The notes: generated from the letters alone by a model not told the origin. Counted from the stretch's first letter, positions 15,239 through 24,869 are shown. The stretch is 64,000 bases of DNA from Sulfuricurvum sp. (GCF_023229695.1 NZ_JALNYS010000013.1:1-64000); one strand, 5' to 3'. A program made the numbers and translations.

Positions 15239-15856
15239 TTAGTGTAGTTTAAGTGTATTTTTTAATTTTATGTAGACCATTGCGGTCATGATCGCGTCGT
15301 TCAACGCGTTGTGCTGTCCCATCCTCGGGATCTTTAAATCTCGGAGGATTGTATCAAAGCGTAAATCAATGTTTCCTTGAGGTATCAAAGCAATTTTTTT
15401 ATCAAAATATAGCCCCGACACTTCAACCTGTTTATTGGGAAGCGTTATCCCAAGCCACGGCTTAAGGAGGCGGTTGACCATCGCCACGTCAAATTCCAGA
15501 TAATAGCCCACCAACGGGCGGTTTCCTATGAATTTTAAAAATTTTTCCACCCCCTCTAACGGCGTATGTGCGTGTTCCAAATCGCAGGGACGGATATGGT
15601 GGATCTTGATACTCTCGGTGCTGATAACGCGGGAAGGTTTCAGAAAAATTTCGAAACTCTCCGAAGTGAGGATACGATCCCCCTTCACCTTAACCGCACC
15701 GATGCTGAGTATCGCATCTTTTTTGGTATTGAGCCCCGTCGTTTCGGTATCAAACACCACTACTTCATCCCCGGTGTAAGGTTCAAACAGCCACGCATAG
15801 CTTTCGTCTTTTAACCCTCTGCGGTTCCAGACGCGTTTGAAGTGCTCAAACATCAC
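15239..15856 (-). CDS. DEDDh 3'-5' exonuclease (DnaQ/epsilon-like)
   Basis: A 205-residue exonuclease with all three motifs: Exo I VVFDTETTGLNTKKDAILSIG, Exo II VGYYLEFDVAMVN, and Exo III QHNALNDAIMTAMVY (H-x4-D). It resembles the proofreading subunit of DNA polymerase III but is encoded in an acetate cluster. Pairing of such an exonuclease with a DUF294/CBS protein next to acs and actP is known in other proteobacteria, where the role is unresolved. It overlaps the upstream DUF294 gene by 4 bases. Confidence 0.92.
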   Translation of the reverse strand: MMFEHFKRVWNRRGLKDESYAWLFEPYTGDEVVVFDTETTGLNTKKDAILSIGAVKVKGDRILTSESFEIFLKPSRVISTESIKIHHIRPCDLEHAHTPLEGVEKFLKFIGNRPLVGYYLEFDVAMVNRLLKPWLGITLPNKQVEVSGLYFDKKIALIPQGNIDLRFDTILRDLKIPRMGQHNALNDAIMTAMVYIKLKNTLKLH

Positions 15857-17676
15857 ACCACCATCCCCAAATGAAAGTGATAGGTGAGGAATTTTTTAAA
15901 CGTATTGACGATTTTAAACGCATCTTTGAGCAAATCACGCTCCGCTTTGCTGAGCAATTTCGGGTTGACGTAATTGCCCTTGTCGCTCTCTTGCTTTTGC
16001 TCAAGGATAAAACGGAGCCGGATGCTCAGCAGCGTATCGTACGCTTCGATCAGTTCACTCGCGAATTGCTTGTCAAACAATCCAAGGTTGTTGAGCTCTT
16101 TGATCCGCTCAATCGTATTTGTCGCACCGATTTTGTGTTCCAGCGCCAAAATACGGATACCGTGAACCACCGCAAAAATTCCCCCTTTTTTGATGTCAAA
16201 TTCGCTTTCGTGCTCCGCTCTCCCCAAAACAAAACCGCCGATAAGGCTCAGCGGTGTTTCAAAAGCGAGCGCCGATTTCGCCAAATGGGCCAATACATCG
16301 CTCCGCCCTTCGAAATTTTCAAACAAATAATCCCGGCACTCCGTCAAAAGATTCGCATCTCCGGCCACGCACTGCGCGTCCAGAAAAATCGACAATCCCA
16401 TCAGCGCTTCTTCATTAAAAGTGTCGATCCATCCGGAAATCAGCTTTTTATACCCCGCAACCGTATGGCGCCAATAGGGGTTGGATACCATAACGTTGCC
16501 GTTGCATTTGGGAAATCCCAGCTGCAGCAAATAGGCACTGAACTTCTCCATGTACGGTGCATAAGCCCCCTCCTCTTCCCCGTCTCGAAGGATGAGGCCG
16601 TTATCCTGATCGGTGCGTAAAATCTGCTCACCCCGCCCCTCGGATCCCATCACGATCAATGCACAGCCATCGTGCAGCGAGGGAGGGACAACCATCTCAA
16701 ACACTTTGCGATACACTTTTGCATTGAGCTCACTCACCAGTTTCGAGACATACCGCACCTGCACCCCTTTGGTCGTTAACGAGCGGACCAGATGGGTCAG
16801 TGAGCGCTGTGCACTTTGGAGTTCGTCGATGGTGGTGGAGCGCTCTACCGATGCCGCGATCAGATGGGTGTGATTGGCGAAATGGCTGAGGAGATCGAGC
16901 TGCTCTAAAATCCCGACGATTCGATTTGATTCCACCACGACAAGCCGTTTTACCCCGTATTTGGTAAACAGCAATAAGGCGTTAAACAAAAAATCGCTCC
17001 GCTCAATCGTGATCAAACCGTACGTAGCGATCTCGTGAATCGGATCATCGCTATTTTTATCCGCCAACAGTACTTTTTCGCGCAGATTCGTATCGGTCAC
17101 TATCCCGATTTCCTCACCTTTTCGGACCAATATCACCTTTGCATTCTGATCGCTCATCTGACGCAACGACGCTTTGATCGAGAGAGACCCCTCTACAAAA
17201 CACGGAGCATGCAAATAGATCTCATCGACCCGTGAGACCATAAACGGAGTCAGCTCATTTTGGTGCTGCCGCTCTTTGAGATGCTGATGTTTGGTGATGA
17301 AATCTTGCATAAAATAGTTTTGAAACGATTCAACGTCTTGGAGAAGATTGAGAAAAGATTCTTTAGGGAGTTCGTAACAAATAAGATCTTCGGCAACACT
17401 AAAGGTGCTTTGGGTATTTCCGTATATTAGGGAGTTCGCGTCAAAGCTGTCGCGCTCCCCGTATACGTTTTGGAGTTCACCCTCGATGGTTTCGTTAACA
17501 AACCCTTTGATGATGATATAGAGCGATTCTGCCCGTACCCGAGGAGCGATCAGTACCGTCTCCTTCGGGTAATAGGCGATGTCCATCTGGGTCATCAACT
17601 TTTCGATCATCCTCTCCCCTAATAGGTCAAAAGGATGAATCGACATCAATAGCGCTTTTTGATCAAACAGACTCAA
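15853..17676 (-). CDS. CNMP-CBS-DUF294 signalling nucleotidyltransferase-like protein
   Basis: A 607-residue soluble regulator. Order of parts: a cyclic-nucleotide-binding-like domain at about 15-130, paired CBS domains at about 145-270 (VDEIYLHAPCFVEGSLSIKA to GILEQLDLLSHF), the DUF294 putative nucleotidyltransferase at about 290-430 with MGSEGRGEQILRTDQDNGLI, and a DUF294 C-terminal helical domain to the end. The GS-x9-D-x-D pattern resembles the GlnD/GlnE nucleotidyltransferase site. CBS domains usually bind adenylates, so a link to the AMP made by Acs is plausible but not shown. It lies between actP and the exonuclease. Confidence 0.92.
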   Translation of the reverse strand: MSLFDQKALLMSIHPFDLLGERMIEKLMTQMDIAYYPKETVLIAPRVRAESLYIIIKGFVNETIEGELQNVYGERDSFDANSLIYGNTQSTFSVAEDLICYELPKESFLNLLQDVESFQNYFMQDFITKHQHLKERQHQNELTPFMVSRVDEIYLHAPCFVEGSLSIKASLRQMSDQNAKVILVRKGEEIGIVTDTNLREKVLLADKNSDDPIHEIATYGLITIERSDFLFNALLLFTKYGVKRLVVVESNRIVGILEQLDLLSHFANHTHLIAASVERSTTIDELQSAQRSLTHLVRSLTTKGVQVRYVSKLVSELNAKVYRKVFEMVVPPSLHDGCALIVMGSEGRGEQILRTDQDNGLILRDGEEEGAYAPYMEKFSAYLLQLGFPKCNGNVMVSNPYWRHTVAGYKKLISGWIDTFNEEALMGLSIFLDAQCVAGDANLLTECRDYLFENFEGRSDVLAHLAKSALAFETPLSLIGGFVLGRAEHESEFDIKKGGIFAVVHGIRILALEHKIGATNTIERIKELNNLGLFDKQFASELIEAYDTLLSIRLRFILEQKQESDKGNYVNPKLLSKAERDLLKDAFKIVNTFKKFLTYHFHLGMVV

Positions 17677-17792
17677 AAGTGTCTCCTAAAAAAATCAATG
17701 AAAGAAATCTGCCTCGACAGAGGCAAGCTTCAGTGCCATAGCGGCTAGCGTAGCCGAAGAGGCATATGACCCTTCGGCGTTCAAAATAATCT

Positions 17793-19454
17793 TTAATGCT
17801 CCACCGCACCCTCAGCACCGATACCCGTTTGACTTCGGATAAATTGTGCTTCATATGCTTCATGCTCTTTGCGCGAGTTTTCGCTTCTATCGGTGATCGA
17901 GAAGAACCAGATTCCGATAAACGCGGCACTCACCGAGAACAGAGCCGGATATTTATACGGAAAAATCGCTTCCGCATTTCCTAAAACGTCCACCCAAACG
18001 GTCGGCCCGAGTACCACAAGCACTGCCGCTGTCAATAGACCGAGTGATCCGCCGAGCAACGCACCGCGAGTCGTAAGGCGCGACCAATACATAGAGAGGA
18101 ACAAAATCGGGAAGTTCGCACTGGCTGCGATCGCAAACGCCAGTCCGACCATGAATGCGATATTTTGATCTTCAAACGCAATACCGAGGTAGATCGCTAC
18201 GATACCCAAAATAACGGTAGAGATTTTAGACACTTTCATCTCCATCAAGCCGTCGGTTTTCCCTTTTTTAATCACACTTGCATACAGATCATGCGAAATC
18301 GCCGAAGCCCCGGCCAACGTAAGGCCGGAAACAACCGCAAGGATCGTCGCAAATGCCACCGCCGAAATAAATCCGAGGAAGAAATCGCCGCCAACCGCAT
18401 GCGAAAGATGGATCGCTGCCATATTATCACCGCCGAGGATCGGATAGCCGCCGTCAATTGCCTGTTTTGCCAAATCAAGGTATTGCGGATTTTGGAATAC
18501 CAAAACGATCGCACCGAAACCGATGATAAACGTCAGGATATAGAAATACCCGATAAACCCGGTCGCATAGAAAACCGATTTGCGGGCCTCTTTCGCATCG
18601 CTGACGGTGAAAAAGCGCATCAGGATATGGGGAAGTCCCGCCGTTCCGAACATCAGCGCAATACCCAGAGAGATCGCCGAAATCGGATCGCTTACCAGTT
18701 TTCCCGGTGCCATGATCGAAACATCTTTCATGCTGACCGCCGTAGCGAACAACGACTCGAAGTTGAAATCGTAATGGGCCATAACGGCAATCGCCATAAA
18801 CGTCGCCCCCGAAAGGAGCAAGAACGCTTTGATAATCTGAACCCACGTCGTCGCAAGCATCCCCCCGAACGTGACGTAAAGGATCATCAATACACCGACG
18901 AGGATAACCGCGATCTCATAATCCAGACCGAAAAGAAGCTGGATCAATTTACCGGCACCGACCATTTGAGCGATCAGGTACAAAACCACCGTCAAGATCG
19001 ATCCAAACGCCGCCAATGTACGGATAGGGGTTTGGCGCAAACGGTACGATGCCACGTCCGCAAAGGTATATTTACCGAGGTTACGGAGCTGCTCCGCTAC
19101 CATAAACAAGATAATCGGCCAACCGACCAAAAACCCGATCGAGTAGATGAGTCCATCATACCCTTTTGCATACACGAGGGCAGAAATACCCAAAAACGAC
19201 GCCGCAGACATATAATCCCCGGCAATCGCCATACCGTTTTGGAATCCCGTGATCCCGCCTCCGGCCGTGTAGAAATCTTTTGCCGTTTTGGTCCGTTTGG
19301 CCGCCCAATAGGTGATCCCCAATGTCGCCCCGACGAAAATAACGATCATCATGATCGCCGACATGTTCAACGGCTGTTTTTCAACCGCACCGCTCAGTGC
19401 TTCCCCCGCATACGCAGCGGCGGAAAATAAAAGTACCGATAGCGCTTTCATCAC
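17793..19454 (-). CDS. actP: Cation/acetate symporter
   Basis: Sodium:solute symporter family protein of 553 residues with about 13 hydrophobic segments and an N-terminal signal-like segment. ActP-like features include YWAAKRTKTAKDFYTAGGG near residue 54 and GMAIAGDYMSAASFLGISA. It imports acetate with a cation. Its start overlaps the DUF485 gene stop by 4 bases, the usual yjcH-actP pairing. It precedes the acs cluster, which supports acetate as substrate. A 116-base gap holding small inverted repeats separates it from the DUF294 gene. Confidence 0.95.
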   Translation of the reverse strand: MMKALSVLLFSAAAYAGEALSGAVEKQPLNMSAIMMIVIFVGATLGITYWAAKRTKTAKDFYTAGGGITGFQNGMAIAGDYMSAASFLGISALVYAKGYDGLIYSIGFLVGWPIILFMVAEQLRNLGKYTFADVASYRLRQTPIRTLAAFGSILTVVLYLIAQMVGAGKLIQLLFGLDYEIAVILVGVLMILYVTFGGMLATTWVQIIKAFLLLSGATFMAIAVMAHYDFNFESLFATAVSMKDVSIMAPGKLVSDPISAISLGIALMFGTAGLPHILMRFFTVSDAKEARKSVFYATGFIGYFYILTFIIGFGAIVLVFQNPQYLDLAKQAIDGGYPILGGDNMAAIHLSHAVGGDFFLGFISAVAFATILAVVSGLTLAGASAISHDLYASVIKKGKTDGLMEMKVSKISTVILGIVAIYLGIAFEDQNIAFMVGLAFAIAASANFPILFLSMYWSRLTTRGALLGGSLGLLTAAVLVVLGPTVWVDVLGNAEAIFPYKYPALFSVSAAFIGIWFFSITDRSENSRKEHEAYEAQFIRSQTGIGAEGAVEH

Positions 19455-19765
19455 TCTCCCTTTGCTTTGGCTTTAATTTTTGCGGTCAATTCATCAAATT
19501 CACGGTTTGCACGACGGACATACATACCCGTCAAAGCAAATGCGCTGACGATAACGCCGACACCGATAGGGATTCCGACGGTTGTGACGGACCCTTCCGA
19601 CAACGGTGTCCCCAGCAGTGAGGGATCAAATGCGATTGTCAATACGAATCCGAAATAGATGACCAGCATGACAATGGTCAGTATCCATGCAAATTTACTG
19701 CGCGTTTTGACAAGATGTATAAAATCCGGATCGTTCTTGATACGATCAACCATCTCTTGTTTCAT
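19451..19765 (-). CDS. DUF485 membrane protein (YjcH-like)
   Basis: A 104-residue protein with two membrane helices (WILTIVMLVIYFGFVLTIAF and VGIPIGVGVIVSAFALTGMY) and the DUF485 pattern, including an N-terminal amphipathic DRIKNDPDFIHLVKTRSKFA. It is the standard small partner encoded just before ActP. It overlaps actP by 4 bases and starts 12 bases after the porin stop. Confidence 0.95.
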   Translation of the reverse strand: MKQEMVDRIKNDPDFIHLVKTRSKFAWILTIVMLVIYFGFVLTIAFDPSLLGTPLSEGSVTTVGIPIGVGVIVSAFALTGMYVRRANREFDELTAKIKAKAKGE

Positions 19766-19777
19766 GTTAAACCCCTT

Positions 19778-21106
19778 TTAAAAATTGTAGTTGGCGATAA
19801 AGCGATATTCATCCCAGCCGGTTGCCGCACCGGTTGCCGTTTCTTTAAAATTACGCGGGAAATTTCCACGGAACCGGAGCTGGAGGTTTTTCACCGTTTG
19901 CGGCGTGTAAATCATATCGAAACCGGCTTCCGTAGCGGTCCAGGAATGATTTGCTGAGTAGCCGTTCAAGGCATCCATATCGAATGATGCATAATAAACA
20001 CCCGTATTCAGATTGGTTCCCATATCTTTCCAGTTATAGTTCCCTGCCACTTTCCAGGTGTCGGTCCCCGCCATAAACTGGTGACGCGTTACCATCCCCT
20101 GCGTATAGGCGCTCATCCCGCCCCACGGAGTGATCGTTCCGCCGTTGATTACCGAAGAAGCGTCTTTACTGTTGTGGGAGAGTGCCGCATACACGTCGAC
20201 ATTCGACACTTTCAAGCCCACTTTTGCCGCAATAAAATCACTCTTAACCTTGGTAATGATAGCGTTATTTCCGACATCCCGTTCATTAATCCATTGTGCC
20301 GCTACGTACGGAGCCATTGCGTTTGAATAAGACCAACCGTAGTTGGCTTCCGCATATACGGCATTGAGAATATTACGGGCATAATAATCCCATACTTGCA
20401 ATTTTAATCCCGGCATACCGGAGTAGATTGCCGCCGCGACACTTACCCCGTTCGTATTTTCACCGATTGCATAGGTTCCCATATCGGTAAATTTGCCGAC
20501 ATAATCGGTTGCGTTGGCAACACCGCTATACCCTGACGTCAATGCCAGCACCGAACCGGCCGTTGTAGAGTTATAGGCGTTTGCAAACGTTCCGGCCGCA
20601 AATTTCGTTACATGCGCCGCGATCAATGTCGTATCTTTTACATCGGTATTGCTGAGTACATAGGCTTCAAAAAGGCTGGGAAGCATCCGTGCGTCATCGC
20701 TTCCTGCCATCGGGGTATCCAATTTTTGACGACCTGCTTTAAATGCGGTATTACCATTTTTATATTGGAGGTAAGCTTCCCCCAAATAGGTCTCATTATT
20801 TCCGTTCGGACCGAATAACGTCGTGTCGTTCTCTGCCGCAACATCGCTTTTTTTGTCTAATTTATTCGTCGTATAGAAGGCTGCGGCGGCACTAAAACCA
20901 TAAAAGGTGCCTGTTTCGTATTTAAGATACCCCCCCAGACTTAAGCCGTCACGATTAGCACCCGGCGCATAATCACGGTCAATGTAAAAAGCACGGATTT
21001 GCCCGCTGGCCTTCCCCTCTTTAAATATCCCTGCCAAATCATCGGCCGCATGGGTATTCAATACCAATACCGACGCTAAGAGTGAAAGACGTACTGTATG
21101 TCTCAT
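19778..21106 (-). CDS. OprD-family outer-membrane porin
   Basis: A 442-residue outer-membrane barrel. Signal peptide about 1-20 (ends VLNTHA-ADD). Early porin motif GKASGQIRAFYIDRDYAPG, followed by LSLGGYLKYETGTFYGFSAA, matches the OprD-like porins of Campylobacterota. The C-terminal residues YRFIANYNF end in Phe, as required for barrel insertion. It is first in the run toward DUF485-actP-acs, so it probably supplies acetate or other small acids across the outer membrane. Confidence 0.9.
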   Translation of the reverse strand: MRHTVRLSLLASVLVLNTHAADDLAGIFKEGKASGQIRAFYIDRDYAPGANRDGLSLGGYLKYETGTFYGFSAAAAFYTTNKLDKKSDVAAENDTTLFGPNGNNETYLGEAYLQYKNGNTAFKAGRQKLDTPMAGSDDARMLPSLFEAYVLSNTDVKDTTLIAAHVTKFAAGTFANAYNSTTAGSVLALTSGYSGVANATDYVGKFTDMGTYAIGENTNGVSVAAAIYSGMPGLKLQVWDYYARNILNAVYAEANYGWSYSNAMAPYVAAQWINERDVGNNAIITKVKSDFIAAKVGLKVSNVDVYAALSHNSKDASSVINGGTITPWGGMSAYTQGMVTRHQFMAGTDTWKVAGNYNWKDMGTNLNTGVYYASFDMDALNGYSANHSWTATEAGFDMIYTPQTVKNLQLRFRGNFPRNFKETATGAATGWDEYRFIANYNF

Positions 21107-21290
21107 TCTTGCTCCTTGTAAGTTTTTAACAGTGTCATTATGTAAACAAAGCGTAGCATCAACGTAGCATTGGTTGAATTAGAAAAATTAATTGTCTGAA
21201 ATGGAGGAAAGCAATTCGTTGTGAGAAAAAAAGTAACACGGTTTTTCTGCCCCGCCGGAGACACCCCCCGTGCCGTTGCCGCAGATTTAT

Positions 21291-21315
21291 GGGGAGAGGA
21301 GAAATTCCTCTCCCC
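21291..21315. terminator. Strong hairpin downstream of the two-component pair
   Basis: Perfect 10 bp inverted repeat GGGGAGAGGA-GAAAT-TCCTCTCCCC, 8 bases beyond the response regulator stop. No long T-run follows on either strand, so terminator function is likely but not classic. Confidence 0.5.
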
Positions 21316-21322
21316 TTCCCCT

Positions 21323-21988
21323 CTACACCATACGCGGAATATCGATCATATACCCCAACGCACGGATATTTTGGATGAAATCCTCTTTAAGGCTTTTCTT
21401 CAGGCGGCTCACTTCGGCCCGGATCGTCGCATTATCCACATATTCCTCATCCCATACATAGGTCCGGAATTGATCGAAATCGACGACCCGTCCCCGATTA
21501 CGGGCGAGAAGATCGATGATTTGAAGTTGCCGTTTGGTAAGGGGCTGTGTTACGTTATCACACAACAGAGTCGAGGTGGAAGCATCGTATCCATAGCTTT
21601 TGGAGAGGCGCACATGGTTTTGGGGAGTGGCACAGCTTTGCATCACTTTATCGATCCGAAGCGCCAGCTCTTTCAGATGAAACGGCTTTTTAAGATAGTC
21701 ATAGCATCCCAGATCATACGCGCGACTGATCCCTTCGATATCGACAAGAGCGCTGATGTAGATGGCGGGTGGACGGATCTTGAGCAGATGGAGCTGTTCG
21801 AGCAGATCCAGTCCGTCGATACCCGGAACATTGATATCCAGAATCAGCAGATCAAACATCTCCTTTTTAAGAGCTCCAAGCGCATCAAAACCATCATAGA
21901 AAGAGGTGACGCAATGACCCAGAGAGAGTAAATACTCAGTGATTGCCTCACTGAGCATTTGTTCGTCTTCAAGCAGCAATATTTTCAA
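21323..21988 (-). CDS. OmpR-type response regulator
   Basis: DNA-binding response regulator of 221 residues when started at TTG 21988, which has AAAGGG five bases upstream and gives the usual LKILLLEDEQ beginning; the frame is open upstream to 22069 but that part overlaps the kinase. Receiver domain about 1-120 with ED, phospho-Asp in LLILDINVPGIDG and Lys in KKPFH; winged-helix output about 130-221 (LTKRQLQIIDLLARNRGRVV, TIRAEVSRLKKSL). It overlaps the kinase gene by 20 bases. It may control the neighbouring acetate/porin genes; that is only positional inference. Confidence 0.9.
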   Translation of the reverse strand: MKILLLEDEQMLSEAITEYLLSLGHCVTSFYDGFDALGALKKEMFDLLILDINVPGIDGLDLLEQLHLLKIRPPAIYISALVDIEGISRAYDLGCYDYLKKPFHLKELALRIDKVMQSCATPQNHVRLSKSYGYDASTSTLLCDNVTQPLTKRQLQIIDLLARNRGRVVDFDQFRTYVWDEEYVDNATIRAEVSRLKKSLKEDFIQNIRALGYMIDIPRMV

Positions 21989-23177
21989 TTGTACCCTTTT
22001 TAAAGTGATATTCAAAACGGGTAAGATCATTGTCTGATACAATCTTGATCTCCACTCCGTCTTCATCACAAATCGATTTTACCAGACTCAGCCCCAACCC
22101 GAAACCGTCTGTCTTTTTCCGTTCTCGGTAATATGCCTCAAAAATCTTTTCCGCATCATGAATCTTTTGGGATTTGCTCTCGACCCAAAATCGGCACTCC
22201 TGCGTATCGCACGCTATCCCGACACGAATCAACTCTCCGTTTTTGGTATATTTGATCGCATTGGTCAGATTATTATCGATCACCCGCTGGAGCTTGGTTT
22301 CGTTAAACTGGATCCATGCCGGAAATTCGGGCTTGGTATAGTCGAACGTCAGATTGGAAAAATGGGCCACCTCATCAAAAAACTCAAGCCGTTTCTCGAC
22401 ATATTCTCCCATCTCGATCGGACGCGCAGGATACTCGATCTGATCTTTTTTGACCAAATAACTCAGATCGTCGTAGATACTAAAAATATTTTTGACCGCC
22501 GCTTCGATCTTGGCCAAATAGCGATTACGCCCCTCATGCATCGAAAAAAGCTCGATATTGGCCATGATCACGGAGAGGGGAGTATGGGTTTCATGAATCG
22601 CATAACGGATAAACTGTTTGTGCGATTCGAGCAGCCCCTGCGAAAAGCGCTGCTCCTCTTCAAGCGCTTCATTTTTCATTTGCAGCGCATACGTTTTTTG
22701 TTTGACCCGCTCTTCCAAACTCGCATTCAGCTGTTGAAGAGACTCTTTTTGCTCATCAATCGTGTCGGCCATCTCATTCGCATACCCCGCCATTTTTTTA
22801 AACTCGTTGAAATAGAGCTCATGCGGGCCGATTGGGTCCGCTTTCGTATGGGCCGATTCGAAAAAGGTCAAAAAGCGTTCCATATCCCGTGCGATCATGC
22901 TGTTGACGATCTTTGATATACCGACTATGAATCCGAAAATGATCAGGGCCAGCGTCGCGATCTCGACCATGATCTTGATCAGCTGCCCCTTAATGCTTTT
23001 CCCACCCTCAGAGAGATGCTCTGCCGCCGCCGAGGAGACCTGGGCAAATTGACGGTATTCGTCATAAATCAGCAGCGATGAAAAAATGACGGTAAACAAT
23101 AAGATAAAAACGATCGTATAAAAATTGAGTTCTCTAAGGGATATATGAGACAACTTGCGCTGCAACCACGATTCCAT
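21969..23177 (-). CDS. Sensor histidine kinase
   Basis: Membrane kinase of 402 residues. Two membrane helices (about 19-40 and 70-95) flank a very short periplasmic loop, followed by a coiled coil (about 130-185), a HisKA-like box FIRYAIHETHTPLSVIMANI with the phospho-His, and a HATPase with NNLTNAIKYTKNG and DGFGLGLSLVKSICDE. It pairs with the overlapping OmpR-type regulator. Confidence 0.92.
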   Translation of the reverse strand: MESWLQRKLSHISLRELNFYTIVFILLFTVIFSSLLIYDEYRQFAQVSSAAAEHLSEGGKSIKGQLIKIMVEIATLALIIFGFIVGISKIVNSMIARDMERFLTFFESAHTKADPIGPHELYFNEFKKMAGYANEMADTIDEQKESLQQLNASLEERVKQKTYALQMKNEALEEEQRFSQGLLESHKQFIRYAIHETHTPLSVIMANIELFSMHEGRNRYLAKIEAAVKNIFSIYDDLSYLVKKDQIEYPARPIEMGEYVEKRLEFFDEVAHFSNLTFDYTKPEFPAWIQFNETKLQRVIDNNLTNAIKYTKNGELIRVGIACDTQECRFWVESKSQKIHDAEKIFEAYYRERKKTDGFGLGLSLVKSICDEDGVEIKIVSDNDLTRFEYHFKKGTIENIAA

Positions 23178-23243
23178 ACGCCCCCCGACCGATTAATTCA
23201 CTCTATTATAACCGATTCTGTCCCGTTGGTTAAGATTTATCCA

Positions 23244-23249
23244 CTATAA
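23244..23249 (+). promoter_or_regulatory. -10 element of the cyclophilin gene
   Basis: A perfect TATAAT, which puts transcription start near 23256 and therefore rules out the longer frame opening at 23250 as the cyclophilin start. Confidence 0.65.
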
Positions 23250-23279
23250 TTGCGAAAAATTCCCTCCAAGGATAGAGAC

Positions 23280-23786
23280 ATGTTCGGACGCAAAGAACTT
23301 AAAACGTATACCGTTACCCCAGAAGAGATGGCAACCTACCAATGGGCCAAAATGACCACCGCAAAAGGGGTTATGTGGATCAAACTTTACAACGATGAAA
23401 CGCCTAACACCGTTGCCAACTTCGCGGCACTCGTCAACGACGGCTACTACAACGGCCTCAACTTCCACCGCGTAATTCCAGGATTTATGGCGCAAGGCGG
23501 ATGCCCGCACGGCACCGGAACCGGTGGACCGGGCTGGGCGATTCCGTGTGAAACATCCCTCAACAAACACCGTCACGTCAAAGGGACTCTCTCTATGGCA
23601 CATGCGGGACCCAACACCGGCGGAAGCCAGTTTTTCATCTGTTTTGCTAGCACCCCGCATCTTGACGGCGTTCATACCGTCTTCGGCGGCATCGAAGCGG
23701 ATGACAAAGAATCGATGGCGGTTCTTGACAGCATCCAAATGCGCGATACCATCGAGTCGGTTGAAATTCTCGCAGAGAAAAACTAA
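23280..23786 (+). CDS. Peptidyl-prolyl cis-trans isomerase (cyclophilin)
   Basis: Cytoplasmic cyclophilin-type isomerase of 168 residues. Starts at MFGRKELKTY with AAGGATAG just ahead. Family motifs include VANFAALVNDGYYNGLNFHR, VIPGFMAQGGCPHGTGTGGP, SMAHAGPNTGGSQFFI and LDGVHTVFGG. There is no signal peptide, so it acts in the cytoplasm. It is followed after 3 bases by queH. Confidence 0.96.
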   Translation: MFGRKELKTYTVTPEEMATYQWAKMTTAKGVMWIKLYNDETPNTVANFAALVNDGYYNGLNFHRVIPGFMAQGGCPHGTGTGGPGWAIPCETSLNKHRHVKGTLSMAHAGPNTGGSQFFICFASTPHLDGVHTVFGGIEADDKESMAVLDSIQMRDTIESVEILAEKN

Positions 23787-23789
23787 ACC

Positions 23790-24869
23790 GTGCTCGTCCA
23801 CATCTGCTGTAGCGTCGATTCTCACTTCTTTATCGAGAAGCTACAGCACGAATACCCTGACGAAAAACTCGTCGGGTTCTTCTATGACCCCAATATCCAC
23901 CCCTACAGCGAATATCAACTCCGGCTTCTCGACGTAGAACGCAGCTGTAAAAAACTGGGAATTGAGCTGATAGAAGGGCCCTATGATTATGAAAACTGGA
24001 TGGACGCCGTACGCGGCCTTGAAAAAGAACCCGAAAAAGGGGCCCGCTGCGAAGTGTGCTTCGACAAACGGTTCGACGTCAGTGCCCATAAAGCGCTTGA
24101 ACTCGGTGAAACGTCGATGACCACTACCCTCCTTGTCAGCCCCCTCAAATCGCAAGAACAGCTCAAAAAAAGCGGTGATGCCTTTCATGCTTCTCACGGC
24201 GTCGAGTTTATCGCGTTCGATTACCGCAAAAACGGCGGAACCAACGATCAGGGGCGTGTCAGTAAAGAGCAGCAGCTCTACCGTCAGGATTACTGCGGAT
24301 GCCTCTATGGTCTTAGTATGCAGCGCGATCAACAGCACCGTCTAACGGATGAGATGTTCTCTCCACTATCGCGTCAGATTCTTCCCGCCTCCATCGAAGA
24401 ACGGCTCGAACTCTACACCCGCCGAATGGAACTCGAAGATCAAAATATCCCGTATCGTATTATTAAAGAGCGGTTTTTAAACTACCGGCTGATGCGCTCT
24501 TCCCTGAGCGTCGGCGGAACCGTCGTCACCTCCTACCCCCTTGTCTACTCGACGATCAACCGCACACAAGCACAGGGAACGATCGATTTCGAGATCGACG
24601 GACAGTTTTTCCTCAACCGCGAAGAGGTACGCTTTATTACTCTGTCTACGTTCAATACCCTCACCTCATCTGCCTATAAAAATACAAAAGAGTTGATGTT
24701 TAACGCACCGTCCATTGAGACTGAAATGGTTCTGCGGACACAACTCACTAACAGTCCGTTCAACACCTCGGCGATCATCGTCATGGATGAAATACCAACG
24801 GCTAAAATCACCCTCCTCTTAGAGACGAAAACGTATGACGATGTCAGAGAAAAGCTTATTCTTCTTTAA
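23790..24869 (+). CDS. queH: Epoxyqueuosine reductase QueH with C-terminal extension
   Basis: QueH-type enzyme that performs the last step of queuosine formation in tRNA. The catalytic domain covers about 1-195 with cysteine motifs HICCS near the start, GARCEVCFDKR and DYCGCLYGL. GTG start at 23790, 3 bases after the cyclophilin stop. The protein is 359 residues; the usual QueH is about 180-200, so roughly 150 C-terminal residues are extra, predicted beta-rich (RSSLSVGGTVVTSYPLVYST) and of unknown role. Confidence 0.92.
   Translation: MLVHICCSVDSHFFIEKLQHEYPDEKLVGFFYDPNIHPYSEYQLRLLDVERSCKKLGIELIEGPYDYENWMDAVRGLEKEPEKGARCEVCFDKRFDVSAHKALELGETSMTTTLLVSPLKSQEQLKKSGDAFHASHGVEFIAFDYRKNGGTNDQGRVSKEQQLYRQDYCGCLYGLSMQRDQQHRLTDEMFSPLSRQILPASIEERLELYTRRMELEDQNIPYRIIKERFLNYRLMRSSLSVGGTVVTSYPLVYSTINRTQAQGTIDFEIDGQFFLNREEVRFITLSTFNTLTSSAYKNTKELMFNAPSIETEMVLRTQLTNSPFNTSAIIVMDEIPTAKITLLLETKTYDDVREKLILL

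Noticed and set aside
17663..17929. Minus-strand ORF of 88 codons between actP and the DUF294 gene
   Set aside because: It mostly overlaps actP in another frame and has no ribosome site or conserved features; the 116-base gap is treated as non-coding.
18165..19430. Long plus-strand ORF of 421 codons
   Set aside because: It lies wholly opposite actP, is rich in Arg/His/Asp in a way typical of antisense frames, and has no recognisable domain.
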